Shown here: in pieces, positions 1-12,925 of the stretch
How the letters are laid out: the number at the start of each line of letters is the position of its first letter
Position numbering within the stretch: the first letter of the stretch is position 1
Origin: Magnolia sinica
Taxonomy: Eukaryota; Streptophyta; Magnoliopsida; Magnoliales; Magnoliaceae
Direction of reading: 5' to 3'
DNA: 64,000 nucleotides
Assembly: GCF_029962835.1 (NCBI RefSeq)
Contig: NC_080575.1
Span: 63,033,493 to 63,097,492, forward strand
Translations under genes and position numbers: made by a program
The notes under the pieces: model-generated
Told to the model about the DNA's origin: nothing
Seen by the model: the letters and a program-made list of their open reading frames with translations, nothing else
Databases searched by the model: none

Positions 1-480
1 TCACTTGCATTCAATCATACATCAAGGGGGTCCCAATATATGTGGGCCATTAAATCAAAGTTCAACGGTGGAGATTCCTTCTCCACTCAAAATAGACGGT
101 CTAGATGACCTCTTTTCATGCAAGAAAAATAAACATCATGAAGGGGTCCATGGAGAATGACCCCATCATGGAATGATCATGAGAATCAAGGTGGGTCATC
201 GGCCACATCTAGGGTCCAAAGTGAAATCCATACTATCAATCGGTAGGGCTCACTTGGCCCATCATCAAAACATGAAAAATTTAGCCTATAGAAGCACCCA
301 CTGTTCGATCTTCTTGGTCCATTGGAAAGGTGATATCCTTGTGCTTCAATTTGATGGAGGGGTGATGAGGTTTGAATGGCTAGGATGATAGATCTAAGGA
401 GAGGAAGTGGGCCACACAAACTCACTTTTCTCTCATAGAAGAGCTTGGACGTGAGCCTCTTCTCTTGCTTGGAATTTTTG

Positions 481-488
<8 letters not shown>

Positions 489-519
<31 letters not shown>
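489..519. repeat. (GA)n microsatellite
   Basis: An uninterrupted GA dinucleotide tract of about 31 bp inside the presumed LTR. Confidence 0.95.
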
Positions 520-524
<5 letters not shown>

Positions 525-659
525 AAGGAGAGAGAGTGATGGGTGGTGGAGTGATGGATGTGAGGTGAGTGATGGGTGAGGTGAGTGATGGGTTGACTTT
601 GGTGGTTGCTTAACTTGTGGAGAAAGAAAGCATGGGTGCTCTTGTACTTGATATGAGGT

Positions 660-684
660 GATTGATTGATTGATTGATTGATTG
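660..684. repeat. (GATT)n microsatellite
   Basis: About six tandem copies of GATT. Confidence 0.95.
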
Positions 685-975
685 GACATGTTGTAGAGAT
701 TCTCTTGGGATTGCAAACGCACGGCGTTTCTTCAAAATAAACACCGGCCCACATCTCCTGTCCAGGTTATCGGATCGGTGTGTAAGACACGACGTTGGAA
801 CCGTGGCAACGGTGCGATCGCAATGGTACAAGTCTCAGATGAAGCTAACTCAAATCTAAAGGATACGACTTAGGGTCACGCGCAAACATCGATTATAGGT
901 CATGGATTACCGAAATTCGCCGGGAAGGATAGCGGGAGTCGACGGAACAGTACGGACTAGGATACGGGTCTTACA

Positions 976-2118
976 ACCATCATCTTTGAACTTGAGATTC
1001 ACAAGTCACCTTATCAGAAAAATCTTATTATCAGCTATCTTCCTCTCATACAGCCCTTGTAATTTTAGCCATAGGCTAGCAGCTGAGGTCTCTGTAGACA
1101 CAGTGTAATACGGAATCGTCCAACCATTATCTAATAAACCCCACCGCCTTTCAATCCATCTTCTTCCAATCATCATTAGACATATCCTTAGAATTTGCTG
1201 ATATGCCTAAAATTGGAGAATATAAGTCCTTGCAATAAAGCAAGTCCTCCATGTTAGCCTTCCATATGGTCTAGTTAAAACCATTGAGGTTGATCATCCT
1301 TGATGAGCCACCTTCCATAATTTAAAACCGATCTTACTCCGTTCAATGAACTTAGCTCTGATGCCACTTTGTTGGGGGCCTTACACAAAACCTTATTATA
1401 TAGCCTCCCAAAACAAACCAGAATTATGGGATAATAAAGCAATGAAATAGATCAAAGCATAAACCACACCACACAATAGATTTTTATGTGGAAAACCCTC
1501 AAAGAGGTAAAAACCACGGGACCTCGTCTAGATCAACAATCCACTATGAAGTAAAATGTTACAACCTTCTTCACTCACGTAGGAGTGGATAAACAATAAG
1601 AGAATAAAAAAAAATTGACAGATCTCACCGATTACGAGGATGTAGAAGCACTAAGATATAGTAGATCACCTCTACGAGCATAACCTCCCTTTCACAATCT
1701 TGCTCTCTCTCTTTCTCTCTCTCTCTCTCACACCTTTAATAGCCCTAAACCCTTTAACAAACTCTTGTAAAGCTTTAGGAAACCCTCTTGCATCACCTAA
1801 AAAGCCCTAGGTACCTCCTATTTATAGTTTAGGAAAACTCCCTTTCACATGGGTGCAAAAACTGCCTCAAAATTCTGAATCCCGCACAAAATCGAACTAG
1901 AATCTGCATAACCTTGACTAGTCGAGCAGTGTCCTCGACCGGTTGAGCAGCCCACTTGACCGATCGAGCACCTCCCTCAACTAGTTGAGCACCACGGGAA
2001 AAAATAACCTAAAGTCGCTGGACTTTAAGTCGAGTCAAGGTTCGACTGGTCGAGCACCACCCTCGATCGGTCGAGTGAGGCTCACGACTGTTCGAGCCTG
2101 GGGAAAAAACCCCCATCA
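976..2118 (-). mobile_element. Truncated copia element: 5' LTR, PBS and start of gag
   Basis: Read on the minus strand this is the 5' end of a copia element of the same family as the one at 24888-30383. The LTR is 1370-2118 (about 749 bp, TG...CA), a tRNA-Met-type primer binding site is complementary to 1355-1366, and the leader plus the first part of gag follow down to 976. Similarity to the second element runs through the leader and gag and then stops where the probable gypsy LTR ends, so the rest of the element is missing here. The LTR carries several CGAC-GTCG type motifs in its U3. It is a fossil fragment with no coding potential. Confidence 0.8.
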
Positions 2119-2866
2119 ATTTACCCATTCCAAGGGGCCTTAGAAAGTGATGAGATAGAACAGAGAGAGAGAGAGAGGAGGGATCCAAGCCATCCATCCT
2201 AGTCTCCCAATGATCTAAGCCATCCAACCCAACATCACATTGGCTCGAGCCTTCCCGATGGATCGGATCGAGTGGAATAGAGGTAGAACTTAAGATATCT
2301 AATCATTTCTATCACCAAAAGTGTTGGGTCTTTCACTTCTCTCATCTCTCGGCATGCTGCAATCCATTTTGATTTCTAGATACAATATTTCAATTTTATA
2401 TGTCCTAGTTGTATTGTTCTTTTTAGTCTTTACAATAATTATCTCATCAATCATGGTCAATTTCGTGTGCTTCGTCTCCATGGTCGTGATCATAGTAGGG
2501 TTACTTTAATTTCATCTTTCTAAAACTGAATAATCCCCAAAATTCCCCAAATCTCACTACGTAGAAACCATTGGTGAGTGCGGACGAAGAAGGATGCCTA
2601 ACCCCTTCACTTCTCCATCATCTAGGCCCGTATGCCAGATTTCTGAACGTAGAACAATCACATGAGTCACTCAAGTCAGGGAAGTCTTCGATTCCCTTAG
2701 CCATTGTGGGCTTATAGTATCTAGCCGACCATAGATTCTGAGATCATTGGCTAGTAGCAACTCCAAGTCTAAACCAAACCAAAGTCAAAATCACTCAGAC
2801 CATTAAAAAAGAAAGAAACACTAACGAGAGTGAAAGTGCACTACCGGTCTAGTGCAAGCATGGGTG

Positions 2867-2908
<42 letters not shown>

Positions 2909-3389
2909 TGATTTTAGCATCAAAATTAGGTTTTCTAAGCCACATAGATGTAAGAGAGCCCATTTATGCTATACGCATGTAAAAGTGGCACAGGTGCAAT
3001 CTAATCCATCCATCAGGTGGCCCCAACCATGTAAATGCTATTATTTTTCCCAAACCCAACTAGAAACCTAGATCCAAAGACCCGAGGGGTACCCAACGGA
3101 TACCTGAACCTGATATGATCTGAGCTCGATTCTTGAGAACTAGATCCAGACCCAAAGGGACCTAGACCCAGCAAGACCTGAACCCAGATAGCCCAAGTAT
3201 GGGTGCCTATAAGACCCCACCCAAACCCAACCCATTAACAACCCTCAAAGCATCAGAGCTTACAATTACCAAAAGACTGTTTGGACACCTACAAATGAGT
3301 TTATCAATTTTAGTTAATAGTAATTATGTATTAGAGACTAAGATCCCTAATACATAATCAGTCCATAGATCAAGATCTCTAATTCATAC
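2119..3389. other. Intergenic repeat-derived sequence, no gene seen
   Basis: No gene is supported. There is a short GA tract near 2163-2182 and a long AC tract at 2871-2905. The segment around 2560-2780 reads like old retrotransposon leader sequence, but no domain can be named. Confidence 0.5.
2871..2905. repeat. (AC)n microsatellite
   Basis: An uninterrupted 35-bp AC/CA tract. Confidence 0.95.
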
Positions 3390-3500
3390 TCTTGTTTTGC
3401 TCCGGGGGTAAACTCCCAGGAGTTTCAACACCTGGTCAAGGGTTCGAGTACCCATAAGTGGTGAAATCCCACTATAGTGTGAGTGTGTGGGGGTTGTTAA
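3390..3500 (+). mobile_element. tRNA-derived SINE-like fragment
   Basis: It contains GGTTCGAGTACCC, which fits a pol III B box, within a block (GGGAGTTTCAACACC-like, then GTGGTGAAATCCCAC) that recurs on the opposite strand at 48590-48745. A G/T-rich stretch follows in both copies. Recurrence plus a B box suggests a SINE family. An A box and a defined target duplication were not identified. Confidence 0.5.
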
Positions 3501-3940
3501 CTAAAATTAGATGAACTCAATTTTAGGCACGAAGGATCGTTATTCCTTTCATGCACTTCTTCCTTTTTCCCCTGAGAGATGTTAAGGATGTGTGTAAAAT
3601 GTGCACCATACAGAGCATCTATAGTGTTCCAAGTCCCACTGTAGATGGACAACATGGAAAGTATCTCATTTATCAACCACCGGAGATCTCACCATCCATA
3701 CAAAGTTTAGTTCAAGACAGCAGTTCAGGAAAATAGTTTCTGACTCATCCATATAAACAATCTAGATCATAACATCCTGCAAGCATCTCAGGACGAGCTT
3801 CCTTAGCAAGACCCCTTGCTTTTCTTCATTTCATCTACAAACCAAAGATCATTGAAATATATTGTAGGATTCTTGCATTTTGGGGACGTGAAACTGTTGA
3901 AACAGGAAGAGATTCTTCAGAAGCATTAACAAAACAAAAG

Positions 3941-3970
3941 GAAGAAGAAGAAGAAGAAGAAGAAGAAGAA
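3941..3970. repeat. (GAA)n microsatellite at the insertion site
   Basis: Ten GAA units immediately beside the target duplication of the composite copia element. Confidence 0.95.
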
Positions 3971-3972
3971 AC
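3968..3972. repeat. Target site duplication GAAAC, left copy
   Basis: It matches GAAAC at 15921-15925 and directly abuts the LTR start TGTTGGG at 3973. Confidence 0.85.
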
Positions 3973-4448
3973 TGTTGGGAAGTGCGGAAGGTGAGCTCTC
4001 AAGATATGACGGTCTACACGAGTTTTGGAACCCTCACAAAGCAGAAGATTGATGCTCTGATGGCCTGCCTATCTACAACTAGAGTAGATGGATCTATTCA
4101 CACCTCTGATCCTACGGTATAAGTGGCCCCGGATCATGACCTATAGATTAGATTGTCCCAAGGATAAGAAAAAATGGACAGACCACTATGCACACTATAT
4201 CTCTCTCTGTATACTCTCAGTATTTCTTATGATCGATTACGAGAGAGTCTCATCCTTTATATAGGAAGGAATGAGAGTTTGGATGAGATTGGATGAGACC
4301 ATATCATCTGATCACATCCTTATCTCCCATCAAAAATCAAATTCATATTTGAATTTGAAATTTAATTGAAAAGAAGAGGCCAGAATAAGCATGGGACGTA
4401 CCCACTAGAGATTGCTCACCAGTGGGCCCCACTGGCCTAGGTCTAACA
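3973..4448 (-). repeat. Copia LTR (left; 3' LTR of the outer element)
   Basis: A 476-bp LTR reading TGTTGGGAAG...TCTAACA on the plus strand. Immediately inside it (from 4449) is a purine-rich tract on the minus strand (GAGTGGG-like), as expected of a polypurine tract. Confidence 0.9.
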
Positions 4449-6378
4449 TCACCCACTCAATCACATTGTGGGATAGGCACAAAAATTTATCCATTTAACT
4501 GGCCTAATAACAATCAAAGACCAAACATCGCGTTCAAAAGAATCAGAGGCATGGGACCAGCTGGATCACCGTAATCTTCTCACAGGTGTTTAAGTACTAA
4601 GTGACCACCTAACTAATACTCAATAACCTAAGCTTTGCAATGCCCGTCGTAGTCTACATGACCACACCGGATGGAATTGACTCCTGACCTGGAGTACTCG
4701 GCCAACATACGCACTTATCCAACTTATCGAGTTATTCTGAAAACTTGATTTTTTTCACGAACTTCGACTAAAACCAATTTTAAAGCAGTACTATATATTC
4801 TTTTTAAGAAAAATATTGTTTACAAAAGTCTAAGAAAAATAACTCGATACTGTCGGCAGATAAGTCTTCAAGTGCATATTTATAGTTCTAGAAGCTTGGG
4901 GTAGCTGTCACGGGATCTTCCCCATGCAGATTTGAAATTTGGAATCAATCAAGCTGTTTTCCTAGCGTAACCGAGTCTGGCCAATTAAGGACATTTTGTC
5001 ATAGTACACTAAAGTAACGACACTCAATCTCATCCTCATATAAACAAGCGGAGGGCAACTAAGGACCGAAAGAGTCACCTATGGGACTGGCTACTCGCAC
5101 GTTATAATGATTAGATCGAATCAAAGCAATCTGTAAGTAAAAGGTCCATGCACGTGGCTACAATCCATGTCATAAAGTAGACACTACTAGGTGTATGTCG
5201 GGTCTACAATACGTAGGTCATTCTACATGAGGTACGACTCCTCTCATAACCTCATAACTTGGCTTTAAATTCAAGCCATAACATTGATCACATGAAAAAT
5301 GAATGGTGCGATTATGTTATTCAACTTTATCAGTCTTATCTTCAATCTTAAAAGATTGTAAGTGGATAAGACTCACTCATATCCTCATCCTTTATTATTC
5401 AAAATAAAGAGAAGTTCATATCTCAATTTACAAACATTGCCCCAAATGTACCTCTCTTGTACATTCCAGGTTGGTCATCCCGTGCGAGTGGGTGATCGGC
5501 CTGTCGACAAGAATAGAAATCCTACTTGCCTAGTTTATATTAGTGTTCAATACTGAATAAATGGAATATGTTATTCATTAATGAAAGATCAAAGGTATTA
5601 CAAAACAAATACATCACTTAAGCTTTCCTCAATCCCATCTGCCTGACGTGAACCTGAAATAGATCTCGAGCTATAGGTTTCGTCATGGGATCAGCCATCA
5701 TCTCCTTAGTAGGAATGTAGCTGAGAGCAACCTTCTTATCTCTTACTTAATCATGGACGTAGTGATACTTGATCACAATGTGCTCAGATTTCTGGTGGTG
5801 TTTAGGGTCATTTGTCAAGTCAATGGTAGAAGTATTGTCTATCTTCAGTGATATAGGCTGACGAACACTCGGTACAACACTTAGACTCAATAGAAATCTG
5901 TGAACCCATACACACTCCTGAACTGCAGCACAACATGCAATGTACTCGGCCTCCATAGATGAAAGAGTTGTGGATGTCTGTTTCTTACTCAACCATGAGA
6001 TAACTCCTCCTCCGAGTAAGAATACATACCCTGAAGTAGACTTCCATTGTTGGCATCATTACCCAAAGTAGCATCAGAATATCCTTTGAGCTCGAGGCTT
6101 GTGCCTTCATAACATAACATTAGGTCTTTTGTTCCTCTAAGATAGCGGAATATACGTTTGACGGCTTGTCAATGAGACTATCCCGGGTTACTCTGATGGC
6201 TGCTGACTATGCTAACTGCATAGCTAATATCTGATCTTGTGCAAAGCATAGTATACATTAAGCTCCCTATTGCGCTTGCATAAGGTACTGAGGACATAGC
6301 CAATTTCTCGGCTTCAGTTTGGGGACACGATTTCCTGTCTAGCTTAGTAACTTTATGTAAGTGCCATAGTTTATAGCC
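4449..6378 (-). mobile_element. Copia pol 3' portion (RT end, RNase H, 3' noncoding), minus strand
   Basis: Minus-strand translation gives the copia RNase H block (the [19 protein letters not shown] motif region around 5750-5990), then the 3' noncoding region up to the LTR. The whole segment is an inverted copy of about 12232-13988 on the plus strand. At the protein level the RNase H stretches differ at roughly one residue in nine. Fossil, broken. Confidence 0.85.
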
Positions 6379-6383
6379 CTTTG

Positions 6384-8161
6384 TGTTGTCAAATTTGTGG
6401 TGCCAAAGACACTATTATGAAGCTTACATCTGTGATGAAAAATGCTCTACTCAAGATCAACTTAGGTTGGCAAGCACTGTTCACAAGTCACGAATCTCAA
6501 GAAGCTTTCAAGTTCAACCTCAAGATCTCAAGAAGCTTTCAAGTTCAATCTCAAGATCTCAAAAAGCTCTCAAGTTTAAACGACATCAAGACTTCAAGCT
6601 CCATTACTTTCAAAGGTTACTCGTCTCTAAAGTTTCAATGTCCTTACTTCATTATTGAGGTATGATTGACCTTAGGTTGACCTTTAGAGCAGGCCATTTT
6701 GGATACATAATTCATATGTTTTATATAAGTGAGTTTGGTCTGTTCTAAGACTAGTCCTAGACTTTGTTCAACTAGTCCTAGCACTGCTTCAACCTGTCTA
6801 AACATTTCCTGGATCAATCGTAAGTTTGTTACAAAAATCAGAAATTTTCTGTTAGGCTTTGATTAGTCCTGGGGACTGTTCGACCAGTCGTAGGAACAGT
6901 GTCGACTGCATCTTTGACCAGTCGTAGACCTACGACTCAAAGAACAGTGCTGAAATTTAGCCACTTACAACTAGTCGAAGGGATCCTACGACCAGTCGAA
7001 GGAGACCTATGACTAGTCGAAGGAAACCTACGACCAGTCGTGAAACTGCCAAATCTTATCGCGCCCGAATTTTCAAATATCTGTTGATTCTACGACCAGT
7101 CGTAGAGGTCCTTAGACCAGTCGAAGGCGTGATTTGCTCACCTATAAATAGAGCACGAATCTCAAAATTATACATGAAAATTAAAGAACTTTAAGCTAAA
7201 TTAATTCGGCCTTCCAAGAGATAAGTCAGTGCTCCATATAAGCTAAGTGTGCATATTTAATATTCTCTTTCTTTAGCTTTCTTAATTGATTTTGTTTCTT
7301 GTATTCCAATCTAATCTAAAAAGAGGAATTGTTGTTTTCCTTTTTCTAGAATTAAAATCAATTAGAGCTAGCCCTTTTATTTTAATTTAAAATCTATTAG
7401 AACCTAGAACCATTATAAAGTGAGTATTGGACATTGAACTTTGACATTTAAATCTCTACTCCGACTTGGTTCTTCTGGGCTGCTACAACGAAGGAGAAAA
7501 TGAGGTATTTTACAATTTGTGTAATTTACATTATTTGGTTTTATTTGAGGTTAAGATAGAAAAATCTCAAAGTTGTTGGTTATCTGAGGAGAGCGAGAAA
7601 ACTCAGAAGTGAGGGTTTTTGAATTGTATAAGCCCTTTGAAAAAGACACAATTGTGAAGGTTTTAGGTGAACCTGTGAAAACCTATTTGATAGTGAACGC
7701 TAATATCTCCTGTGTGAGGATATTAGGAGTGGAGTAGCATGCTGTGTGGCTGTTGTTTAATAGTTAGTGAACACACAGGCAAACCACTATAATTCTTTGT
7801 GTTGTGGATGTGTGATTTGTGAATTATATTTCCTATCTTTTATTATTCAGAATTGTGGAATTTATGTGTGGATGTGAATGTTGTAAATTTTACATTTCAA
7901 GCATAGTGGGGAATGTTGTAATAATTTAGATTTACATTTCAGCATTATATTTTTGCTATCTCTTTATTACTTTGAGCTTCAGTTTCTCTATTTGTTCTAG
8001 TAAGGTTGTCCTGCCATTTTTATGGTGCATGGTTGTCCTTAAAACTATCAATATTTTGAGCTAGCATTCAGCAGTGTGAATTGATTTATTTATTCAGTTC
8101 TATCTTTCTATATTTCTGCTGTATTTATCTTAAAATTTGGCATAGTCCTATTCACCCCCTC
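6384..8161 (+). mobile_element. LTR-like block of a second copia family, copy A
   Basis: It begins TGTTGTCAAATTTGTGG and ends in GTCCTATTCACCCCCTC. From memory, that ending resembles Sirevirus-type LTR ends, in which 'CCTATTCACCCCCCTCTAG' comes just before the PBS. The first third carries a 31-bp tandem repeat (6497-6580) and many CGACCAGTCG-type motifs (6840-7130). A TATA-like CTATAAATAGAG lies at 7142-7153, as in an LTR promoter. No PBS follows. The block is unrelated to the outer LTR. Confidence 0.6.
6497..6580 (+). repeat. 31-bp tandem repeat, about 2.6 copies
   Basis: The unit starts AAGAAGCTTTCAAGTTCAA; two near-identical copies and a partial third lie inside the LTR-like block. Confidence 0.85.
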
Positions 8162-8162
8162 A

Positions 8163-9309
8163 CCTATGACTAGTCGAAGGAAACCTACAACCAGTCGTAA
8201 AACTGCCAAATCTTATCGCGTTCAAATTTTCAAATATCTGTTGGTTCTATGACCAGTTGTAGAGGTCCTTAGACCAGTCGAAGGCGTGATTTGCTGACCT
8301 ATAAATAGAGCACGAATCTCAGAATTATACATGAAAATTAAAGAACTTTAAGCTAAATTAATTTGGCCTTCTGAGAGATAAGTCGATGCTCCATATAAGC
8401 TAAGTGTGCATATTTAATATTCTCTTTCTTTAGCTTTCTTAATTAATTTTGTTGCTTGTATTCCAATCTAATCTAAAAAGAGGAATTGTTGTTTTCCTTT
8501 TTCTGGAATCAAAATCAATTAGAGCTAGCCCTTTTGTTTTAATTTAAAATCTATTAGAACCTAGAGCCATTATAAAGTGGGTATTGAACATTGAACTTTG
8601 ACATTCAAATCTTTACTCTGACTTGGTTCTTCTGGGCTACTACAACGAAAGAGAAAATCAGGTATTTTACAATTTGTGTAATTTACATTGTTTGGTTTTA
8701 TTTGAGGTTAAGCCAGAAAAATCTCAAAGTTGTTGGTTATCTGAGGAGAGCGAGAAAACTCAGAAGTGAGGGTTTTTGAATTGTATAAGCCCTTTGAAAA
8801 AGACACAATTGTGAAGGTTTTGGGTGAACCTGTGAAAACCTATTTGATAGTGAACGCTAATATCCCCTATGTGAGGATATTAGGAGTGGAGTAGCATTCT
8901 GTGTAGCTATTGTTTAACAGTTGGTGAACACACAGGCAAACCACTATAATTCTTTGTGTTGTGAGTGTGTGATTTATATTTCCTATCTTTTATCATTCAG
9001 AATTGTGGATGTGAATATTGTAAATTTTACATTTCAAGCACAGTGGGGAATGTTGTAATAATTTAGATTTACATTTCAGCATTATATTTTATCTCTTTAT
9101 TACTTTGAGCTTCAGTTTCTCCATTTGTTCTAATAAGGTTGCCCTGCCATTTTTATGGTGCATGGTTGTCCTTAGAACTATCAATATTTTGAGCTAACAT
9201 ATAGCAGTGTGAATTGATTTATTTATTCAGTTCTATCTTTCTATATTTCCGCTGTATTTATCTTAAAATTTGGCATAGTCCTATTCACCCCCCCCCCCCC
9301 CCCCCCCTC
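8163..9309 (+). repeat. Direct tandem duplicate of 7003-8161 (copy B), ending in a C tract
   Basis: From CCTATGACTAGTCGAAGG onward this repeats 7003-8161 almost base for base, including the CTATAAATAGAG box (8299-8310), and ends in an uninterrupted run of about 20 C (9288-9307). The junction at 8161/8163 is abrupt. It is followed at once by plus-strand gag of the outer family, with no PBS between. Confidence 0.9.
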
Positions 9310-12300
9310 TATGACATATAGCTTGGCCATTTCACAAAGTCAGATACGAGAGTTCGGGCAATGGAATTAGAATTCCAGGAGTATAGGATGTCAGTCGGTT
9401 GCCCCATCAAAGATTATATCCGTAAGATGGAGTAAATGATAGGTGCTCTTAGGAATATTGGGTGTAAATTGACTGAAAATCAAAAGATTATAGCCATACA
9501 CCGTTCCTTATCTGAATCTTGGGCCCCAATCAAAAGAATTCTGAACCATACTGATTCTATCACTTTGTTCAGAAACTTTTATGGCCACTTGGCACGTAAG
9601 GTTAAAATGAATGTAATTTAGCCAAGTTCGGTCAAGGCCTTTGTAGAGAAACCCATAAGCGGAAAGCTAATAAGAAACAATTCAAAGCTCGCAAGAAGGT
9701 GAAAAAGAATAACAATAACAGAAGACCACTACACCTCCTCCAAATCTCAAGAAGGAGAATGGAAAGAAGTAAAAAAAGATAAATATAATCTGCTTTGTCT
9801 ACAGAAATTTCAGCCATTATGCTCGGCAGTGTGCCCATAAAAAGACGGTAATTTCTCTGTCACAAGATACTTTGTATGTAGGCATTTGTTCTGAAATCCT
9901 TTCCGTTCATACTATATCTAATGAGTGGATTTTGGATTTAGGTGCAACAAAGCATGTGACACGGAGTCGTCGAGGACTCGAGGAATTGCGGCCTGTAGCC
10001 AAGGAAAGTTACAAGCTGTCCATGGGTAATAACGCTGTTGAAAACGTACTAGGGATTGGCATTTACTATCTCCGTACATGCATAGGGCGAACAATAATCC
10101 TCCGTGATACTCTTTATGCATCGGAGATGCGTCGAAATTTAATTTCTATTTCTATATTATTATTTGATAGTTTTGATATTCAATTTTTCGGGACAAGAGT
10201 TTCTTTGAGACTAAATAACTTCATTTTTGCAGGAAAAAATTTAATTTTTGATTTATTTATTCTGGACGTAAATTGTAATAATGTACCTCTTTTTTTATCT
10301 ACTATGTGGAATGAAACTGTAGTATTTGAATCTCAAAAATGGCACGCGAGATTAGGTTACATTGGAAAGGATTATATGATAAGAGTAGTATGTTCTGGTC
10401 TGTTAGACTCCTTATCCAAAATTGATTTGTCATTTTGTGAACATTGTGTTTTCAGAAAGACTTCAAAGAAACCATTTCCTAAAGCGGTTAGGTCTAAGGG
10501 TATACTAGAGATAATTCATTCAGATATCTGTGGACCCTTCAATGTACATGCCAAGAATGGATGTCAATACTTTGTTACTTTCATTGATGATTACTCACAC
10601 TATGGATATGTGTATCTTATCTCACACAACTCTGAGGCTTTTGATTGTTTTCTTAAATATAAAGCTGAGGTGGAAAATTAGCTTGAGAAAAAGATTAAAA
10701 TCCTTCGATCTGATAGAGGTGGCGAGTATACATCTAAAATATTTAAATCATATTGTGAAAACGTTGGAATTGTTCGGCAATACAAAATGGCTTACACTCC
10801 ACAACAAAATGGTGTTGTAGAGAGAAGGAATAAGACACTATTAGACATGGTTAGATCGATGATGGCACAAGCCAATCTCTCTACCACATTCTGGGGAGAC
10901 GCACTGTTAACAGGCGTCTACGTCCTTAATAGAGTCCCATCCAAATCTATTACTAAGACCCCATATGAGATGTGGTCTAAGAGGATTCCTTCTCTTGCCA
11001 ACCTACGCCCTTGGGGATCTTTAGGATATATTTTGTTACCTACTCCACATGGAGGTAAACTTGATAGTAAAACCATTAAATGCATGTTCATTAGGTACCC
11101 TATGCATTCAAAGGGATACGTTCTAGTTTATAAGGACCATGGACGATGGATTAAGTTAGAATCCCAGGACATGACCTTCATTGAAGATAGATACCCCATC
11201 CGAATGAAGCAAAAGGCTCCAATAGAACTTTTTAAAATACCCGATATATCTCAGGAGAGTGAAAATTTTACTTCTTAAGATGATGATGCTCCTATAGTTC
11301 ATTAGGACAGTGGGAGGACATCTCAGCAGGCTCTTGAGTTACGTCGAAGCGAAAGAGGATTGATTTCCCGAAGATACTTCGATATTGAGAGAAAAACATT
11401 TTCTTGCATTTCAATTGACGATGATGAACCTGATTCATATCAGGATTCATTATTATCTTCCAACTCGGCCGATTAGGTGAATGTTATGGACGAAGAGAAC
11501 GCTTCCATGGAGAAAAATAAAGTCTAGGAACTTGTTAATCTGTCTTCCAATCGCAAAGCGATAGGTAATAAATGGGTACTAAAGATCAAAAGAAAGGTAA
11601 ATGGTATAGTGGACAAGTACAAAGCACGATTAGTTGCTAAAGATTTTACAGAAAAAGAAGGCATCGATTACGAAGAGACCTTTTCACCTATTGTAAAGTT
11701 CTTCTCAATCCACATGATCTTGTCCATTGTCGCAAGTTTAAACTTAGAGTTATATCAGATGGATGTAAAGACCGCATTCTTAAATAGTGACTTGGATGAA
11801 GAAATATACATGCAACAGCCCATGGGTTATGTAGACAAAAAGCATCCAAAGAAAGTCTGTAAGTTGTTGAAATCTATCTATGTGCTGAAGCAATCTTTAA
11901 GACAGTGGTACATGAGGTTCCACTTGGCCATCACCACTTTTAGATTCATAATGAGTGAAGAAGATCATTGTGTATACATGAAACGATCTGGAAGATCTTT
12001 TCTGATACTATCTCTATATGTAGACGATATCCTGTTAGCTGGTAATAACATGTAATTGTTGATATTGACTAAAGATTGGCTATTCTCGAACTTTGAGATA
12101 AAAGACCTCGGTGAAGCCAACTTTAATCTTGGAGTAAAAATCATCAGGGATCGCCCTAAGAAATTTTTAGGCTTGTCTCAAGCAACCTATATACAAAAGA
12201 TCTTAGAGTGGTTCAGGATGAAAAATTCAAAAGCTATTGAAACCCCTATGGATAAAGCTACCAAGCTAGACAGGAAATCGTGTCCCCAGACTGAAGCCGA

Positions 12301-12925
12301 GAAATTGGCTATGTCCTCAGTACCTTATGCAAGCACAGTAGGGAGCTTAATGTATGTCATGTTTTGCACCAGACTGGATATTAGCTATGCAGTTGGCATA
12401 GTTAGCCGTTTTCAGAGTAACCTAGGACAGTCTCATTGGCAAGCCGTTAAACGTATATTCCGTTATCTCAGAGGAACAAAAGACCTAATATTGTGTTATG
12501 AAGGCACAAGCCTCAAGTTCAAAAGATATTTTGATGCTGCTTGGGGTAATGACGCCGACAAGGAAAAGTCTACTTCAGGATATGTATTTTTACTCAGAGG
12601 AAGAGCTATCTCATGGTCGAGTAAGAAAGAGACATCCACCGCTCTTTCATCTATGAAGGCCGAGTACATTGCATGTTGTGCTGCAGTTCAGGAGTGTGTA
12701 TGGGTTCGCAGGTTTTTATTGAGTCTGAGTGTTGTACCGAGTGTTCGTCAGCCCATATCACTAAAGATAGACAATACTTCTACCATTGACTTGGCAAAGG
12801 ACCCTAAACACCACCAGAAATCTAAGTACATTGAGATCAAGTATCACTACGTCCGTGATCAAGTAAGAGATAAGAAGGTTGCCCTCAGCTACATTCCTAC
12901 TAAGGAGATGATGCTGATCCCATGA
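9310..12925 (+). mobile_element. Copia gag-pol relic, plus strand
   Basis: Domains in copia order: a gag stretch (about 9320-9620), protease/GAG-pre-integrase with WILDLGATKHV and the WHARLGY box (about 9900-10470), integrase with HSDICGPF and FIDDYSHY (10510-11000), reverse transcriptase with the SLYVDDILLAG box (11600-12060), and RNase H with [19 protein letters not shown] (12060-12925). It is broken in about six places and is a fossil. Coding sequence similarity shows it belongs to the same family as the minus-strand arm at 4449-6378. Confidence 0.9.

Larger units (their letters stand above)
1..975 (+). mobile_element. Probable Ty3/gypsy LTR, 3' part
   Basis: This stretch has no convincing gene. 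It ends in a gypsy-like LTR terminus (GGATACGGGTCTTACA, with CA at 974-975), directly after which minus-strand copia sequence begins. The start of the LTR is not seen and may lie outside the window. The text (plant repeat phrases, a GA tract, a GATT tract) is consistent with a long plant gypsy LTR. The family call rests on the terminal motif and on memory of similar repeats, so it is tentative. Confidence 0.4.
3501..3972. other. Host flank of the composite copia island
   Basis: No recognised gene. A (GAA)10 tract lies at 3941-3970, and the 5-bp target duplication GAAAC at 3968-3972. On the minus strand, 3972 down to the stop at 3835-3837 is open in the same frame as the host sequence on the other side of the insertion (see 15926-15982), so a host reading frame may have been split by the insertion. 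Confidence 0.4.

Noticed and set aside
186-754. Two long minus-strand open frames (178 and 110 codons)
   Set aside because: They are low-complexity translations through the GA and GATT tracts with no conserved motif.
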